The notes beneath the pieces were generated by a model. The model searched no databases. It was given only the letters and a program-made list of their open reading frames with translations, and was not told the DNA's origin. Of a stretch of 56,290 bases of DNA, positions 41,588-51,675 are shown one piece after another. The stretch covers positions 1 through 56,290 of the forward strand of contig CAJQLJ010000097.1 in assembly GCA_905479135.1 (NCBI GenBank), read 5' to 3'. The position numbers were made by a program, and so were the translations under genes. Numbering within the stretch: the first letter of the stretch is position 1; the number at the start of each line of letters is the position of its first letter. Origin of the DNA: an uncultured Campylobacterales bacterium. Lineage in GTDB: Bacteria; Campylobacterota; Campylobacteria; Campylobacterales; Arcobacteraceae.

Positions 41588-42451
41588 TTGAAAACTATAA
41601 GCGTTGCTCACTCACCAGATGCCGATGATATATTTATGTACTATGCTATTAAATTTGGTTGGGTTACTCCTTCTGATGCTAAATTTTCTAATATTGCTGA
41701 TGATATTGAAACATTAAATCAAGCTACAATTAGAGGTGAATATGATATTTGTGCCATCTCTTTTGCTTTATATCCATTTGTCAAAGATGATTACGCATTA
41801 CTTAAAACGGCTGTTTCTTTTGGTGAGGGTTATGGACCTAAAATTATAAAGAAAAAAGGTACAAAATTAAAGAAGAATTTTAAAGTAGCACTTAGTGGTG
41901 AATTTACAACAAATGGACTTTTATTTAAAATAGCTTATCCAAATGCAAGAATTACTTATATGAATTTTTTAGATATTGAAGAAGCAGTAATTAGTGGAAG
42001 AGTTGATGCAGGTGTTTTAATTCATGAGTCAATTCTAAATTACAGTGATGAACTTGAAGTTGAGAAAGAATTATGGGATATCTGGGTTGAATTAAGTGGA
42101 GGAGATTTACCTTTACCTCTTGGAGGAATGTGTATTAGACGTTCAATTCCTCTTCACAATGCAATTGATTATGAAGAAACATTAATAAAAGCAGTTAATG
42201 TAGCGAATAAAAATAGAAAAGTTTTAGCTCCAATGTTATTAGAAAAAGGTTTGATTAGAGTTGATGCAGAAACTCTAGACTCATATTTGGACCTATATGC
42301 AAATGACAATTCAGTTCAATTAAGTGAAATACAATATAAAGCTTTAGATAAATTATTTGAGTTGGGATATAAAAATGGTTTCTATGAAAACTTAATAAAG
42401 TCTCAAGATTTCTTGATCCCTAATGAATATAAAGAATTAAGAAAGAAATAA
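41588..42451 (+). CDS. mqnD: 1,4-dihydroxy-6-naphthoate synthase (futalosine menaquinone pathway)
   Basis: VAHSPDADDIFMYYAI; GGDLPLPLGGMCIRR; TTG start with AAGGA SD. Confidence 0.88.
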   Translation: MKTISVAHSPDADDIFMYYAIKFGWVTPSDAKFSNIADDIETLNQATIRGEYDICAISFALYPFVKDDYALLKTAVSFGEGYGPKIIKKKGTKLKKNFKVALSGEFTTNGLLFKIAYPNARITYMNFLDIEEAVISGRVDAGVLIHESILNYSDELEVEKELWDIWVELSGGDLPLPLGGMCIRRSIPLHNAIDYEETLIKAVNVANKNRKVLAPMLLEKGLIRVDAETLDSYLDLYANDNSVQLSEIQYKALDKLFELGYKNGFYENLIKSQDFLIPNEYKELRKK

Positions 42452-42457
42452 ATTATA

Positions 42458-43237
42458 ATGGAGAATTATTTCAAACACTTAGACTTTTCTAGATATTCAG
42501 CTATTAAAATAGGACCTAAAGCAGAAGTTCTGGTAATAAATCAAATAGGTGATTATTCGAAATACCAAATTATGGGAAGATGTAACAATACTTTAGTAGG
42601 ACCTAATCACCCAAAATTTGCAATTTTAGGTAAAGAATTTAATTATATTAGAAAAGAGGATGACCTACTTTATGTTGGATGTGCAACAACTTCAGGTAAA
42701 CTTCTAACATACACAAGAAATAATGATATTGCAGATTTAGAATTTTTAGCAAAGTTACCTGGAAATATAGGTGGTTTAGTTAAGATGAATGCAGGATTGA
42801 AATCTTGGGAAATATTTAATTATGTTCATTCTATTAAAACAAAAGATGGATATATTAAAAAAGAAGACATTGAGTATTCTTATAGGCATACAAAAATAGA
42901 AGAAATAGTTTATGAAGTAGTATTTAATATTGACTATGGATTTTCAAAAGATAAATTAAAACAATTTAATAAAATGAGAGATAATCAACCTCATATGCCT
43001 AGTGCAGGTTCTTGTTTTGTTAATCCAGAAAGTGATTATGCAGGTAGACTTATAGAAGAAATAGGTTTAAAAGGTTTTGAAAAAGGTAATATGTCTTTTT
43101 CTTCAAAACATGCAAATTTCTTGGTAAACAATGGTAATGGAACATATGAAGATGCTATATATTTAATTAATTTAGCAAAGATTAAGATCAAAGAACAGTT
43201 TAATATAGATATAAAAGAAGAAGTAATAATTTATTAG
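42458..43237 (+). CDS. murB: UDP-N-acetylenolpyruvoylglucosamine reductase
   Basis: LAKLPGNIGGLVKMNAG; PSAGSCFVNP; GLKGFEKGNMSFSSKHANFLVN. Confidence 0.92.
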   Translation: MENYFKHLDFSRYSAIKIGPKAEVLVINQIGDYSKYQIMGRCNNTLVGPNHPKFAILGKEFNYIRKEDDLLYVGCATTSGKLLTYTRNNDIADLEFLAKLPGNIGGLVKMNAGLKSWEIFNYVHSIKTKDGYIKKEDIEYSYRHTKIEEIVYEVVFNIDYGFSKDKLKQFNKMRDNQPHMPSAGSCFVNPESDYAGRLIEEIGLKGFEKGNMSFSSKHANFLVNNGNGTYEDAIYLINLAKIKIKEQFNIDIKEEVIIY

Positions 43238-43296
43238 TAATATCATTTAATTTATGATAGAATGCAAAAATTCAAAAATATATAAGGTTTTTTTTA

Positions 43297-45720
43297 GTGA
43301 AGAATTTAGTAATAGTGGAGTCACCCGCAAAAGCGAAAACAATATCAAAATTCCTTGGAAGTGATTACGTAGTAATGGCATCAATGGGACATGTAAGAGA
43401 TTTACCAAAGTCAAAATTAGGCTTTGATCCTGAAGATAACTTCAAACCTAAATACTTAGTATCAACAGATAAAAAGAAAGTAATCACTGATTTAAAAAAA
43501 CATATTAATAAAGATACAACAATTTACCTAGCGGCCGATGAGGATAGAGAAGGTGAAGCTATAGCTTGGCACTTAATTCCTGCACTTAAAATAGAGAATA
43601 ATCCTATTAAAAGAATAGTTTTTCATGAAATTACTAAAGGTGCTATTTTAAAAGCCTTAGAAAACCCAAGAGAAGTAGATCAACACTTAGTTGATGCTCA
43701 ACAAGCAAGAAGAATACTTGATCGTGCAGTTGGATACGAACTGTCTCCATTGTTATGGAGAAAAGTTAGATATGGATTATCAGCTGGTCGTGTGCAAAGT
43801 GTTGCAGTTAAAATTATTGTTGACAGAGAAAATGAAATTAGAGCATTTAAACCAGAAGAGTATTGGAAAGTTAAATCAGAATTTAAAAATCCAGAATTAA
43901 AATCAGAATTAGCAAAAATAAATGGAAAAACTGCAAAAATAAAAAATGAAGTAGAAGCTAAAGAAATTGAAGCTTCAATAAATATGGGTAACTTTGTATT
44001 AAATGATATTGAAGAAAAAGATTCTAAAAGAAATCCTGCCGCACCATTTACAACATCAACATTACAACAAGAAGCTAGTAGAAAGTTAGGCTATTCTGTT
44101 AAACAATCTATGGTTATTGCACAGCAGCTTTATGAAGGTAATGTTGGTAATATACCAGGACATACAGGTGGTTTGATTACATATATGAGAACAGATTCTT
44201 TAAACCTTTCAAAAGTAGCTACAAGTGCTGCTAAAGAAGTAATTGAAGCTGAATATGGAAAAGATTATTCTTTGAGTAAACCACGAACTTATAAATCAAA
44301 AGCAAAGGGTGCACAAGAAGCACATGAGGCAATTAGACCTGTAAATTTAAGTTTAAAACCTAGTGATATCAAAGCATATGTAGATAGCGCTCAGTTTAAA
44401 TTATACTCATTAATTTGGAAAAGGACGCTTGCTACGCAAATGGAAGCTGCTCAAATTGCAAATACAACATATAAAATTCAAGCTGGAAAAGACAAAGAGT
44501 ATGAGTTTCAAACAAAAGGTCAGCGAATAATTTTTGCTGGATTTATGAAAGCTTATACAGAAGGCAGTGATAATCCAGAAACAGCATTAGATAGTACAGA
44601 AAAAATTCTTCCTACAATTAAAAAAGGAACAGTTTTAGATTTAGAAAAATTAGAATTAGAACAGTTGTTTACAAAGCCTTCTGCAAGATATACAGAAGCG
44701 TCTCTTGTTAAAAAACTTGAGGCCGAGGGTATAGGAAGACCTTCTACTTATGCTCCTACTATTTCAACTATTCAACAAAGAGAATATGTTGTAAAAACAG
44801 AAGATAAAAAACTTACTCCAACGCCAACGGGTGAAATAGTAAATAGTTTTTTAGCTGATCATTTTTCTGATATTATAAACCTTGGATTTACTGCAAAAAT
44901 TGAAGAAGAATTTGATGGAATTGCTGAGGGAAAAATTGCATGGGAACAAGTTATGCAAGAATTCTATGGAAACTTCAAAAAAACAATTGAAGAAAAAGAA
45001 GAGACGGTAAATAAAGAAGACTACTTACAAATTAGAGAAATAGGAACTGATCCCAAATCTGGAAAACCTATGAGTGCTAGAGTTGGAAGATTTGGTCCAT
45101 TTGTTCAAATAGGAACAAAAGATGATGAAGAAAAGCCTTTATTTGTAGCAATTCCGAAACATTTAAACATGGATACTATTACTATGGATGAAGCTTTATA
45201 TCTATTTACCCTTCCTAGAGTTGTAGGACAGGATAAAGATGGTGAAGATATTAAAGCAAATATTGGAAGATTTGGTCCATATTTACAAGTTAAATCTTCA
45301 TATTATTCTCTAAAAGAAGATGATCCTTATGAAATCAAATTACCTCGTGCATTAGAAGTTATTCAAGAGTTAAAAGAAGCAAAAGCAAAAGCTACAATAA
45401 AAGTTTTTGAAAAAGAAAAAATCCATGTACTGATTGGAAGATATGGTGCTTACATTAAGCAAGGTAGAAAAAACTACAAAATTCCTAAAGGAAAAGTAGC
45501 TGAAGATTTAACTCTTGAAGAGTGCGTAGAGATTATTGATAAAGATCCTAAATCTAAAATAGCAGATAAAAAGGTAGCCACTAAAAAACCAGCTGCTAAG
45601 AAATCAACAACAAAGAAAACAGCAGCTAAGAAATCGACTACAAAGAAAACAGCAGTTAAAAAAACAACTGCAAAAAAGAAAGTAAGCGATAAAACTCCTA
45701 CAAAGAAAGAATCAAAGTAG
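43297..45720 (+). CDS. topA: DNA topoisomerase I
   Basis: LVIVESPAKAKTISKFLG; LAADEDREGEAIAWHL; LITYMRTDSLNLS; three C-terminal GRFG/GRYG repeats and Lys/Ala/Thr tail. Confidence 0.97.
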   Translation: MKNLVIVESPAKAKTISKFLGSDYVVMASMGHVRDLPKSKLGFDPEDNFKPKYLVSTDKKKVITDLKKHINKDTTIYLAADEDREGEAIAWHLIPALKIENNPIKRIVFHEITKGAILKALENPREVDQHLVDAQQARRILDRAVGYELSPLLWRKVRYGLSAGRVQSVAVKIIVDRENEIRAFKPEEYWKVKSEFKNPELKSELAKINGKTAKIKNEVEAKEIEASINMGNFVLNDIEEKDSKRNPAAPFTTSTLQQEASRKLGYSVKQSMVIAQQLYEGNVGNIPGHTGGLITYMRTDSLNLSKVATSAAKEVIEAEYGKDYSLSKPRTYKSKAKGAQEAHEAIRPVNLSLKPSDIKAYVDSAQFKLYSLIWKRTLATQMEAAQIANTTYKIQAGKDKEYEFQTKGQRIIFAGFMKAYTEGSDNPETALDSTEKILPTIKKGTVLDLEKLELEQLFTKPSARYTEASLVKKLEAEGIGRPSTYAPTISTIQQREYVVKTEDKKLTPTPTGEIVNSFLADHFSDIINLGFTAKIEEEFDGIAEGKIAWEQVMQEFYGNFKKTIEEKEETVNKEDYLQIREIGTDPKSGKPMSARVGRFGPFVQIGTKDDEEKPLFVAIPKHLNMDTITMDEALYLFTLPRVVGQDKDGEDIKANIGRFGPYLQVKSSYYSLKEDDPYEIKLPRALEVIQELKEAKAKATIKVFEKEKIHVLIGRYGAYIKQGRKNYKIPKGKVAEDLTLEECVEIIDKDPKSKIADKKVATKKPAAKKSTTKKTAAKKSTTKKTAVKKTTAKKKVSDKTPTKKESK
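45595..45684 (+). repeat. About three tandem 30-bp coding repeats in the topA tail
   Basis: GCTAAGAAATCAACAACAAAGAAAACAGCA / GCTAAGAAATCGACTACAAAGAAAACAGCA / diverged third unit. Confidence 0.8.
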
Positions 45721-45726
45721 AACTTT

Positions 45727-46239
45727 ATGAAAATTGGTATTCTCTCAGATAGTCACTTTAAAAGTGACTATACAAAAGAAGTAATTGATTTATTAAAAAA
45801 TAAAAAATGCGAATACCTAGTTCATGCAGGAGATTTATGTATTGAAGAAAATCTTAAATTATTAAAAGATTCAAAACTCCCGTATGTAAGTGTTTTTGGA
45901 AACAATGATGTGAATTTATTTCAGTTTTCAAATAAATATGTAATAAAACAAGAACCTTATTATTTTAAAATAAAAGAGATCAAGTTTAAATTAATGCATA
46001 TGCCCTATCATTTAAGCCCAGACAGCGACATAGTTATTTTTGGACACACTCATATGTTTGATTGTGAATATAAAAATAAAACTCTGTTTATAAATCCAGG
46101 TGAAGTTTGTGCAAGAGAAAAACCACATATTGAGTGTGTTGTTCTAGAAATTAATGAAAATGAGTATATAATTTCGCACTATTTTAAAGATATAAATAAA
46201 AAAAACTATGAAAAAAAAGAGTATAGATATGAACAATAA
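45727..46239 (+). CDS. YfcE/MJ0936-type metallophosphodiesterase
   Basis: MKIGILSDSHFK; LVHAGDLC; VFGNND; IFGHTHM; INPGEV. Confidence 0.88.
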   Translation: MKIGILSDSHFKSDYTKEVIDLLKNKKCEYLVHAGDLCIEENLKLLKDSKLPYVSVFGNNDVNLFQFSNKYVIKQEPYYFKIKEIKFKLMHMPYHLSPDSDIVIFGHTHMFDCEYKNKTLFINPGEVCAREKPHIECVVLEINENEYIISHYFKDINKKNYEKKEYRYEQ

Positions 46240-47110
46240 ATTTAAAAATACCGACGAAATATTTTTATGTGCTATTTGTAATGTTGAAAGTGGAACATGT
46301 AATGAAGACTGTAAGTTTTGTACACAAAGTGTGAGATACAAAGCTGATATTATAAGATATAAACTTAAGGAAATTGAGCAAATTGTTAAGGAAGCAAAAG
46401 CTGCACGAGCAAACGGTGCAGTTGGTTTTTGTTTAGTAACAGCAGGACTTGGATTAACTGATAAAAAGACTAAGTTTATAGCAAGTGCTGCAAGAGCAAT
46501 TAAAGCTGAAAATTTAGGCCTTAGATTGATTGCATGTAATGGTACAGCTTCTGTTGAACAGTTAAAAGAATTAAAAGCTGCTGGAGTTGACAATTACAAC
46601 CATAACCTAGAAACATCAAGAGATTTTTATCCTTCAATTTGTACTACTCACCCTTGGGATGACAGATATCAAACATGTTTAAATGTTAAAGAAGCGGGAC
46701 TTCAACTTGTTTGTGGTGGAATCTTTGGAATGGGAGAAACACAAGAAGACAGAATTTCGATGATTAAGGCAATCGCATCACTAGATCCTATGAATGTACC
46801 TTTAAACTTTTTCCATCCTAATGAAGCTTTACCAATTGTAGAAAACACAATTACAAGAGATGAAGCTTTTGATTTAATTGAATTATCAAGAGAAATGATT
46901 CCAAATGCACATAAAATTATGGTTGCAGGAGGTAGAGAACTTATGTTTGGCGATGAACAATATGAGATCTTTAACAGAGGTGCGAATGCATTTGTTATTG
47001 GAGATTATTTAACAACTACTGGTAAAACACCTAAAGATGATGTTGAAGCACTTGAAGCCTTAGGTTTTAAAATAGCAAAACATGTAGTTAAAATGGAAGA
47101 CGAGAAATAA
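46229..47110 (+). CDS. bioB: Biotin synthase
   Basis: ESGTCNEDCKFCTQS radical SAM motif; YNHNLETSRDFYP; ATG start after the ORF-track start at 46208. Confidence 0.94.
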   Translation: MNNKFKNTDEIFLCAICNVESGTCNEDCKFCTQSVRYKADIIRYKLKEIEQIVKEAKAARANGAVGFCLVTAGLGLTDKKTKFIASAARAIKAENLGLRLIACNGTASVEQLKELKAAGVDNYNHNLETSRDFYPSICTTHPWDDRYQTCLNVKEAGLQLVCGGIFGMGETQEDRISMIKAIASLDPMNVPLNFFHPNEALPIVENTITRDEAFDLIELSREMIPNAHKIMVAGGRELMFGDEQYEIFNRGANAFVIGDYLTTTGKTPKDDVEALEALGFKIAKHVVKMEDEK

Positions 47111-47119
47111 GGTTAATTA

Positions 47120-48280
47120 ATGAGTGAAGAAATATCAATAATTATTACAATATCTTTAATAATATTTACTTCACCATTAATAGCTAAGATACTAAGATTA
47201 CCTACTATTACTGTAGAAATTATATTAGGTGCAGTTGCTGCATATTTTGCATTTATAATTGATCATGCAATTTTAGACTTAGCTGCAAAATTAGGGTTTT
47301 TATATCTGATGTTTCTAGCAGGATTAGAAGTTGATTTAAAGAAAATTGTAAACATATCTCCTACAATTCTAAAAAAGTCTCTTATTTATAATGTAATACT
47401 TTTTTCTTTATCTGGATTAATTACTATTTATTTAGATATTGGATACATATTTATCGTAATCCTACCACTAATTTCTATAGGTTTATTAGCAGCATTAAAA
47501 AAAGAATATGGTGATGTAGAGTGGATAAGACTTTCAATATTAGTAGGTCTTATTGGTGAAATTGTTTCTATTTTTGCACTTACTACTGTTACTGCAGGAT
47601 TAGAATTTGGTATTAACTTTGAATTTTATAAAGTAATGTTTTTATTTGTAATATTCTTAATTTCAATGGTAATTTTTTATAAAGTATTCCATAATTTAAT
47701 TTGGTGGTTCCCAGAAATTAAAGCATATTTAATGCCTGAAAATGATCATCAAGAGCAAGATATACGAGTTTCTATGAGTATATTTTTCTTGATGATAGCA
47801 GTAATGATGATATTAAACTTAAAAGTTGCATTTGGAGCTTTTATTGCAGGTGCATTTATAACTACATTTTTTGAACAACATAACAAGAAATTACCCCATA
47901 AATTAGAACATTTTGGTTTTGGATGGTTAGTTCCTATTTTCTTTATTTCAGTTGGGGCTTCTTTTGAATTAACAGCAGTATTCCAAGATGGATTATTATT
48001 AAAAGCTATTTTAATAGTAGCAGCAATGGTAGCAATTAGATTTATAGCTTCAATGTTATTTATAAAAGAGATGGGATGGAACAAATTTTTCATGATAGGA
48101 CTTTCACACTCAATGCCAATTACTCTTCTAATAGCAGTAACAACAATAGCTTATAATAACCATTCTATTACTCAAGAATATTATTATGCATTTATTTTAG
48201 CAGCTATTTTGGAAGTCCTAATTGTGATGATAGCAATTAGAATATTATCAGGATTTATTATCTCAAAGAAAGTACAGTAA
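47120..48280 (+). CDS. CPA2-family cation:proton antiporter
   Basis: About 11-12 predicted TM segments; LPTITVEIILGAVAAYF; FLYLMFLAGLEVDLKKI; VAFGAFIAGAFI. Confidence 0.85.
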   Translation: MSEEISIIITISLIIFTSPLIAKILRLPTITVEIILGAVAAYFAFIIDHAILDLAAKLGFLYLMFLAGLEVDLKKIVNISPTILKKSLIYNVILFSLSGLITIYLDIGYIFIVILPLISIGLLAALKKEYGDVEWIRLSILVGLIGEIVSIFALTTVTAGLEFGINFEFYKVMFLFVIFLISMVIFYKVFHNLIWWFPEIKAYLMPENDHQEQDIRVSMSIFFLMIAVMMILNLKVAFGAFIAGAFITTFFEQHNKKLPHKLEHFGFGWLVPIFFISVGASFELTAVFQDGLLLKAILIVAAMVAIRFIASMLFIKEMGWNKFFMIGLSHSMPITLLIAVTTIAYNNHSITQEYYYAFILAAILEVLIVMIAIRILSGFIISKKVQ

Positions 48281-48824
48281 GTATTTTATCTTTAAACTGT
48301 ACTTTATAATTACTTGGCTTGTTTGATAACAAAATTACTACTCTGTAAAAGTTTTCTTTTTTATGGTTACCTACAGTAATTTTTTTAAAGTTTTGAGAAT
48401 CTAAGAACTCTCTTTTTGTATAAAAGTTCTTTTTAGCTTTATAATCAATAACAAGTTTATTTTCATTCTCTATAGTGAATTTTTTAAGTATTATATCTTT
48501 TGTATGAATAGTTAATTTATCGTTATTATAATTGATAAGTATAAAATCTGTAAGTATTTTTTTTTGAATGTTTAAGTCGATGTTTTTTTCTATATCTGTT
48601 CTTGGTTTTACATAGATGACTTTATTCTTTTCATTTTTTTTAGTTTCTTTAATTTCTAAAATAGGAGTTAGTTTTTTTATTGCTTCTTGAACAATTGTCT
48701 CATTTTGTTCTAATATTCTTGCAGATTCTTCTGTATAAGCTTGAGTAGCTTCAAATGGATTTTCTCTAGCACTTAAAGTTATTGTGAAAATTAATGTAAA
48801 AATAAATAAAAATAAAGTTTTCAT
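48258..48824 (-). CDS. Exported AMIN-like domain protein
   Basis: N-terminal signal peptide; C-terminal NFYRVVILLSNKPSNYKVQFKDKILTVLSL resembles AMIN domains. Confidence 0.6.
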   Translation of the reverse strand: MKTLFLFIFTLIFTITLSARENPFEATQAYTEESARILEQNETIVQEAIKKLTPILEIKETKKNEKNKVIYVKPRTDIEKNIDLNIQKKILTDFILINYNNDKLTIHTKDIILKKFTIENENKLVIDYKAKKNFYTKREFLDSQNFKKITVGNHKKENFYRVVILLSNKPSNYKVQFKDKILTVLSLR

Positions 48825-49063
48825 TCTTCTGGCTCCAAATTCTTTAATTCGAAATATTCTTTTTGTAAATATGCATTATCTTCTTGAAGTCTAATTATTT
48901 CTTCTTCTAAGTATATTTTCTTATCTTTTAAAGAAGTATAAACCTCTAATGAATTATTTCCAAAAAGAGTATTTGCCACATGATAAGAAAAGAATATAGT
49001 AAATACGATAGAAGCTATTGTAATTACTATAAATTTCTTATAATTACCCAGAATATTTTTCAT
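48821..49063 (-). CDS. FtsL/DivIC-like small membrane protein
   Basis: 80 aa, single TM segment followed by a coiled coil (KIYLEEEIIRLQEDNAYLQKEYFEL). Confidence 0.65.
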   Translation of the reverse strand: MKNILGNYKKFIVITIASIVFTIFFSYHVANTLFGNNSLEVYTSLKDKKIYLEEEIIRLQEDNAYLQKEYFELKNLEPEE

Positions 49064-49071
49064 AAATCTTT

Positions 49072-50346
49072 TTATTTAGAAAAAGGTGCTTTTCCTAAAT
49101 ATTCTGAATAAGCAATTTCTGCACCAATTTCTAACAATCTATTATACTTTGCGATTCTGTCACTTCTTGCAGTTGAACCTGTTTTGATTTGACCACAATT
49201 TAAAGCAACAGCAAAATCAGCAATAAATGCATCTTCACTTTCACCTGATCTATGTGACATTACACAGTTATAATTGTTTCTTTGAGCTAATCTAATTGTT
49301 AACATAGTTTCAGAAACTGTTCCAATTTGATTTGGTTTAATTAAAATTGAGTTTGCAATTTTTTTATTAATACCTTCATTTAAAATTGAAGCATTAGTTA
49401 CAAATAAATCATCTCCAACTAATTGAACTTTATCTCCTAAAACATCAGTTAAAATTTTCCATCCATCCCAATCATCTTCACTTAATCCATCTTCAATAGA
49501 AACGATTGGATATTTAGCACAAAGGTCTGCATAGTATTTTACAAGTTCTTCAGATGTAATTTCTCTATTTTCAGATTTTAAAACGTAAAGACCTTTGTCA
49601 TTAATAAGTTCAGAAGCAGCAACATCAAGTGCTAGTGCAATTTGTTCACCAGGAACATATCCAGCTTTAAGAATTGCCTTAACAATTACTTCTAATGGTT
49701 CTTCGTTTGATTTTAAGTTTGGAGCAAATCCACCTTCATCACCAACTGCAGTTGATTCACCCATTTCATCAATTATTTTTTTTAAGTGCTGATATATTTC
49801 AGCTGTAGCTCTTAATCCCTCATTAAAGTTTTCAAAACCTATTGGCATAATCATATATTCTTGAAAGTCAACTGAGTTATTAGCATGCTCTCCACCGTTG
49901 ATTATATTAAACATAGGTACAGGCATAGTCATTGCATTTGCACCTCCAAGATATCTATATAATGGAATATTTAAAGAAGTTGCAGCTGCACGTGCTACAG
50001 CCATAGATACACCTAGAACAGCATTTGCTCCTAAATTTGCATAATTATTTGTACCATCAATATCTTTCATTGTAGCATCAATTTCTGCTTGATTATAAGG
50101 ACTCATTCCTAGTAATTCATCTGCAATCGTAGTATTTACATTTTCAACTGCTTTTAACACACCTTTTCCTAAAAACCTAGCATCACCATCTCTTAGTTCT
50201 AATGCTTCTCTTTTACCAGTACTAGCGCCACTTGGTACAATTGCACTCTCTTTTGTTCCATCACTTAATATAACAGTAGCTCTTACTGTTGGGTTTCCTC
50301 TTGAATCTAATACTTCGTCTGCGTATACATTGTCAATAAATACCAC
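49072..50346 (-). CDS. eno: Enolase
   Basis: [52 protein letters not shown]. Confidence 0.98.
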   Translation of the reverse strand: MVFIDNVYADEVLDSRGNPTVRATVILSDGTKESAIVPSGASTGKREALELRDGDARFLGKGVLKAVENVNTTIADELLGMSPYNQAEIDATMKDIDGTNNYANLGANAVLGVSMAVARAAATSLNIPLYRYLGGANAMTMPVPMFNIINGGEHANNSVDFQEYMIMPIGFENFNEGLRATAEIYQHLKKIIDEMGESTAVGDEGGFAPNLKSNEEPLEVIVKAILKAGYVPGEQIALALDVAASELINDKGLYVLKSENREITSEELVKYYADLCAKYPIVSIEDGLSEDDWDGWKILTDVLGDKVQLVGDDLFVTNASILNEGINKKIANSILIKPNQIGTVSETMLTIRLAQRNNYNCVMSHRSGESEDAFIADFAVALNCGQIKTGSTARSDRIAKYNRLLEIGAEIAYSEYLGKAPFSK

Positions 50347-50453
50347 GTAGTTCTCCTATTCTTCTTGATTTGTATGATTATATCTAAAGTTTGTTTTCTA
50401 TTTGCTTTTGCAATAGTTAGCTTGTAAGTTGTCTTTTGTAGTATAGTTTATAA

Positions 50454-50479
50454 AATCAAAGAGAAAGATCTCTTTGATT
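50454..50479 (-). terminator. Terminator hairpin after recA
   Basis: AATCAAAGAG (50454-50463) / CTCTTTGATT (50470-50479). Confidence 0.65.
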
Positions 50480-50487
50480 ATTAATTA

Positions 50488-51531
50488 TTATTCTGAGTCT
50501 TCATCTTCTTCTGCATCTTTTGCACCATCAATTAATTCATCGTTTACACCCATAGCTGCTAATATTTTATTTTCAATTTCAAGTGCTATTTCTGGATTAT
50601 CTCTTAAGAATACTTTAGAGTTTTCTTTTCCTTGTCCTATTTTAGAATCACCATATGAGAACCAAGCTCCTGCTTTATCAACAATATCAAGCTTAACACC
50701 ATAATCAACAAGTTCTCCCATTTTTGAAATACCTTCACCAAACATAATATCAAATTCGGCTAATTTAAATGGAGCAGCAACTTTATTTTTTACAACTTTA
50801 ACCTTTACTCTATTTCCTATTGAATTTTCACCTTGCTTAAGTGTAGCAATTCTTCTAATATCAAGTCTAACTGATGAGTAAAATTTAAGAGCATTTCCAC
50901 CTGTTGTAGTTTCTGGTGACCCATATCCTGTCATACCAATTTTCATTCTAATTTGGTTAATAAAGATTACAGTTGTATTCATTTTATTTAATAAACCAGT
51001 AATTTTTCTAAGAGCTTTACTCATAAGTCTAGCTTGAACACCAACTTGCTGGTCGTCCATATCTCCATCAATTTCAACTTTTGGAGTTAGTGCTGCAACT
51101 GAATCAATTACGACTAAATTAACAGCACCAGATCTAATAACAGTTTCTAAAATTTCTAAAGCTTGCTCACCATAATCAGGTTGTGATACAAGTAAATTAT
51201 CAATATCAACACCTAAATTTCTAGCATACATTGTATCTAAAGCATGTTCTGCATCAATAAAAGCACATACTCCTCCAGCTTTTTGGCACTCTGCAATTGC
51301 ATGAAGTGTAAGTGTTGTTTTACCAGATGATTCTGGACCATAAATTTCAACAACTCTACCTTTTGGAATTCCTCCAACACCTAATGCTAAATCAAGTCCT
51401 AATGAACCAGTACTTATTGCTTCTGTAGGTACTACTTCTTTGTCTCCAAGTCTTATTAAAGTACCTTTTCCAAATGCTTTATCAATTTGTTTAATAGCTA
51501 AGTCTAGTGATTTTTTTTGATTATCATCCAT
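50488..51531 (-). CDS. recA: Recombinase RecA
   Basis: [49 protein letters not shown]. Confidence 0.98.
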   Translation of the reverse strand: MDDNQKKSLDLAIKQIDKAFGKGTLIRLGDKEVVPTEAISTGSLGLDLALGVGGIPKGRVVEIYGPESSGKTTLTLHAIAECQKAGGVCAFIDAEHALDTMYARNLGVDIDNLLVSQPDYGEQALEILETVIRSGAVNLVVIDSVAALTPKVEIDGDMDDQQVGVQARLMSKALRKITGLLNKMNTTVIFINQIRMKIGMTGYGSPETTTGGNALKFYSSVRLDIRRIATLKQGENSIGNRVKVKVVKNKVAAPFKLAEFDIMFGEGISKMGELVDYGVKLDIVDKAGAWFSYGDSKIGQGKENSKVFLRDNPEIALEIENKILAAMGVNDELIDGAKDAEEDEDSE

Positions 51532-51648
51532 TTAATTTCCTATTTTGTTCTGTGATTTTTTTATATATGAATTTTAGCAGATTTATTTTAAATTGTTGAT
51601 TTTTATTGCAGATTGTAAGATTTTAGCAAGATAGATGATCTTTTATTA

Positions 51649-51674
51649 AAAGATCAAGTTGTTACTTGATCTTT
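51649..51674 (-). terminator. Terminator hairpin after trmA
   Basis: AAAGATCAAGT (51649-51659) / ACTTGATCTTT (51664-51674); alternative hairpin lies directly 3'. Confidence 0.65.
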
Positions 51675-51675
51675 A

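Noticed and set aside
46144-46593. Antisense ORF across phosphodiesterase/bioB (149 aa)
   Set aside because: Opposite two conserved genes with clear motifs; low-complexity hydrophobic C-terminus from AT-rich sequence.
47749-48093. Antisense ORF within the antiporter
   Set aside because: Shadow of a conserved membrane-protein gene.
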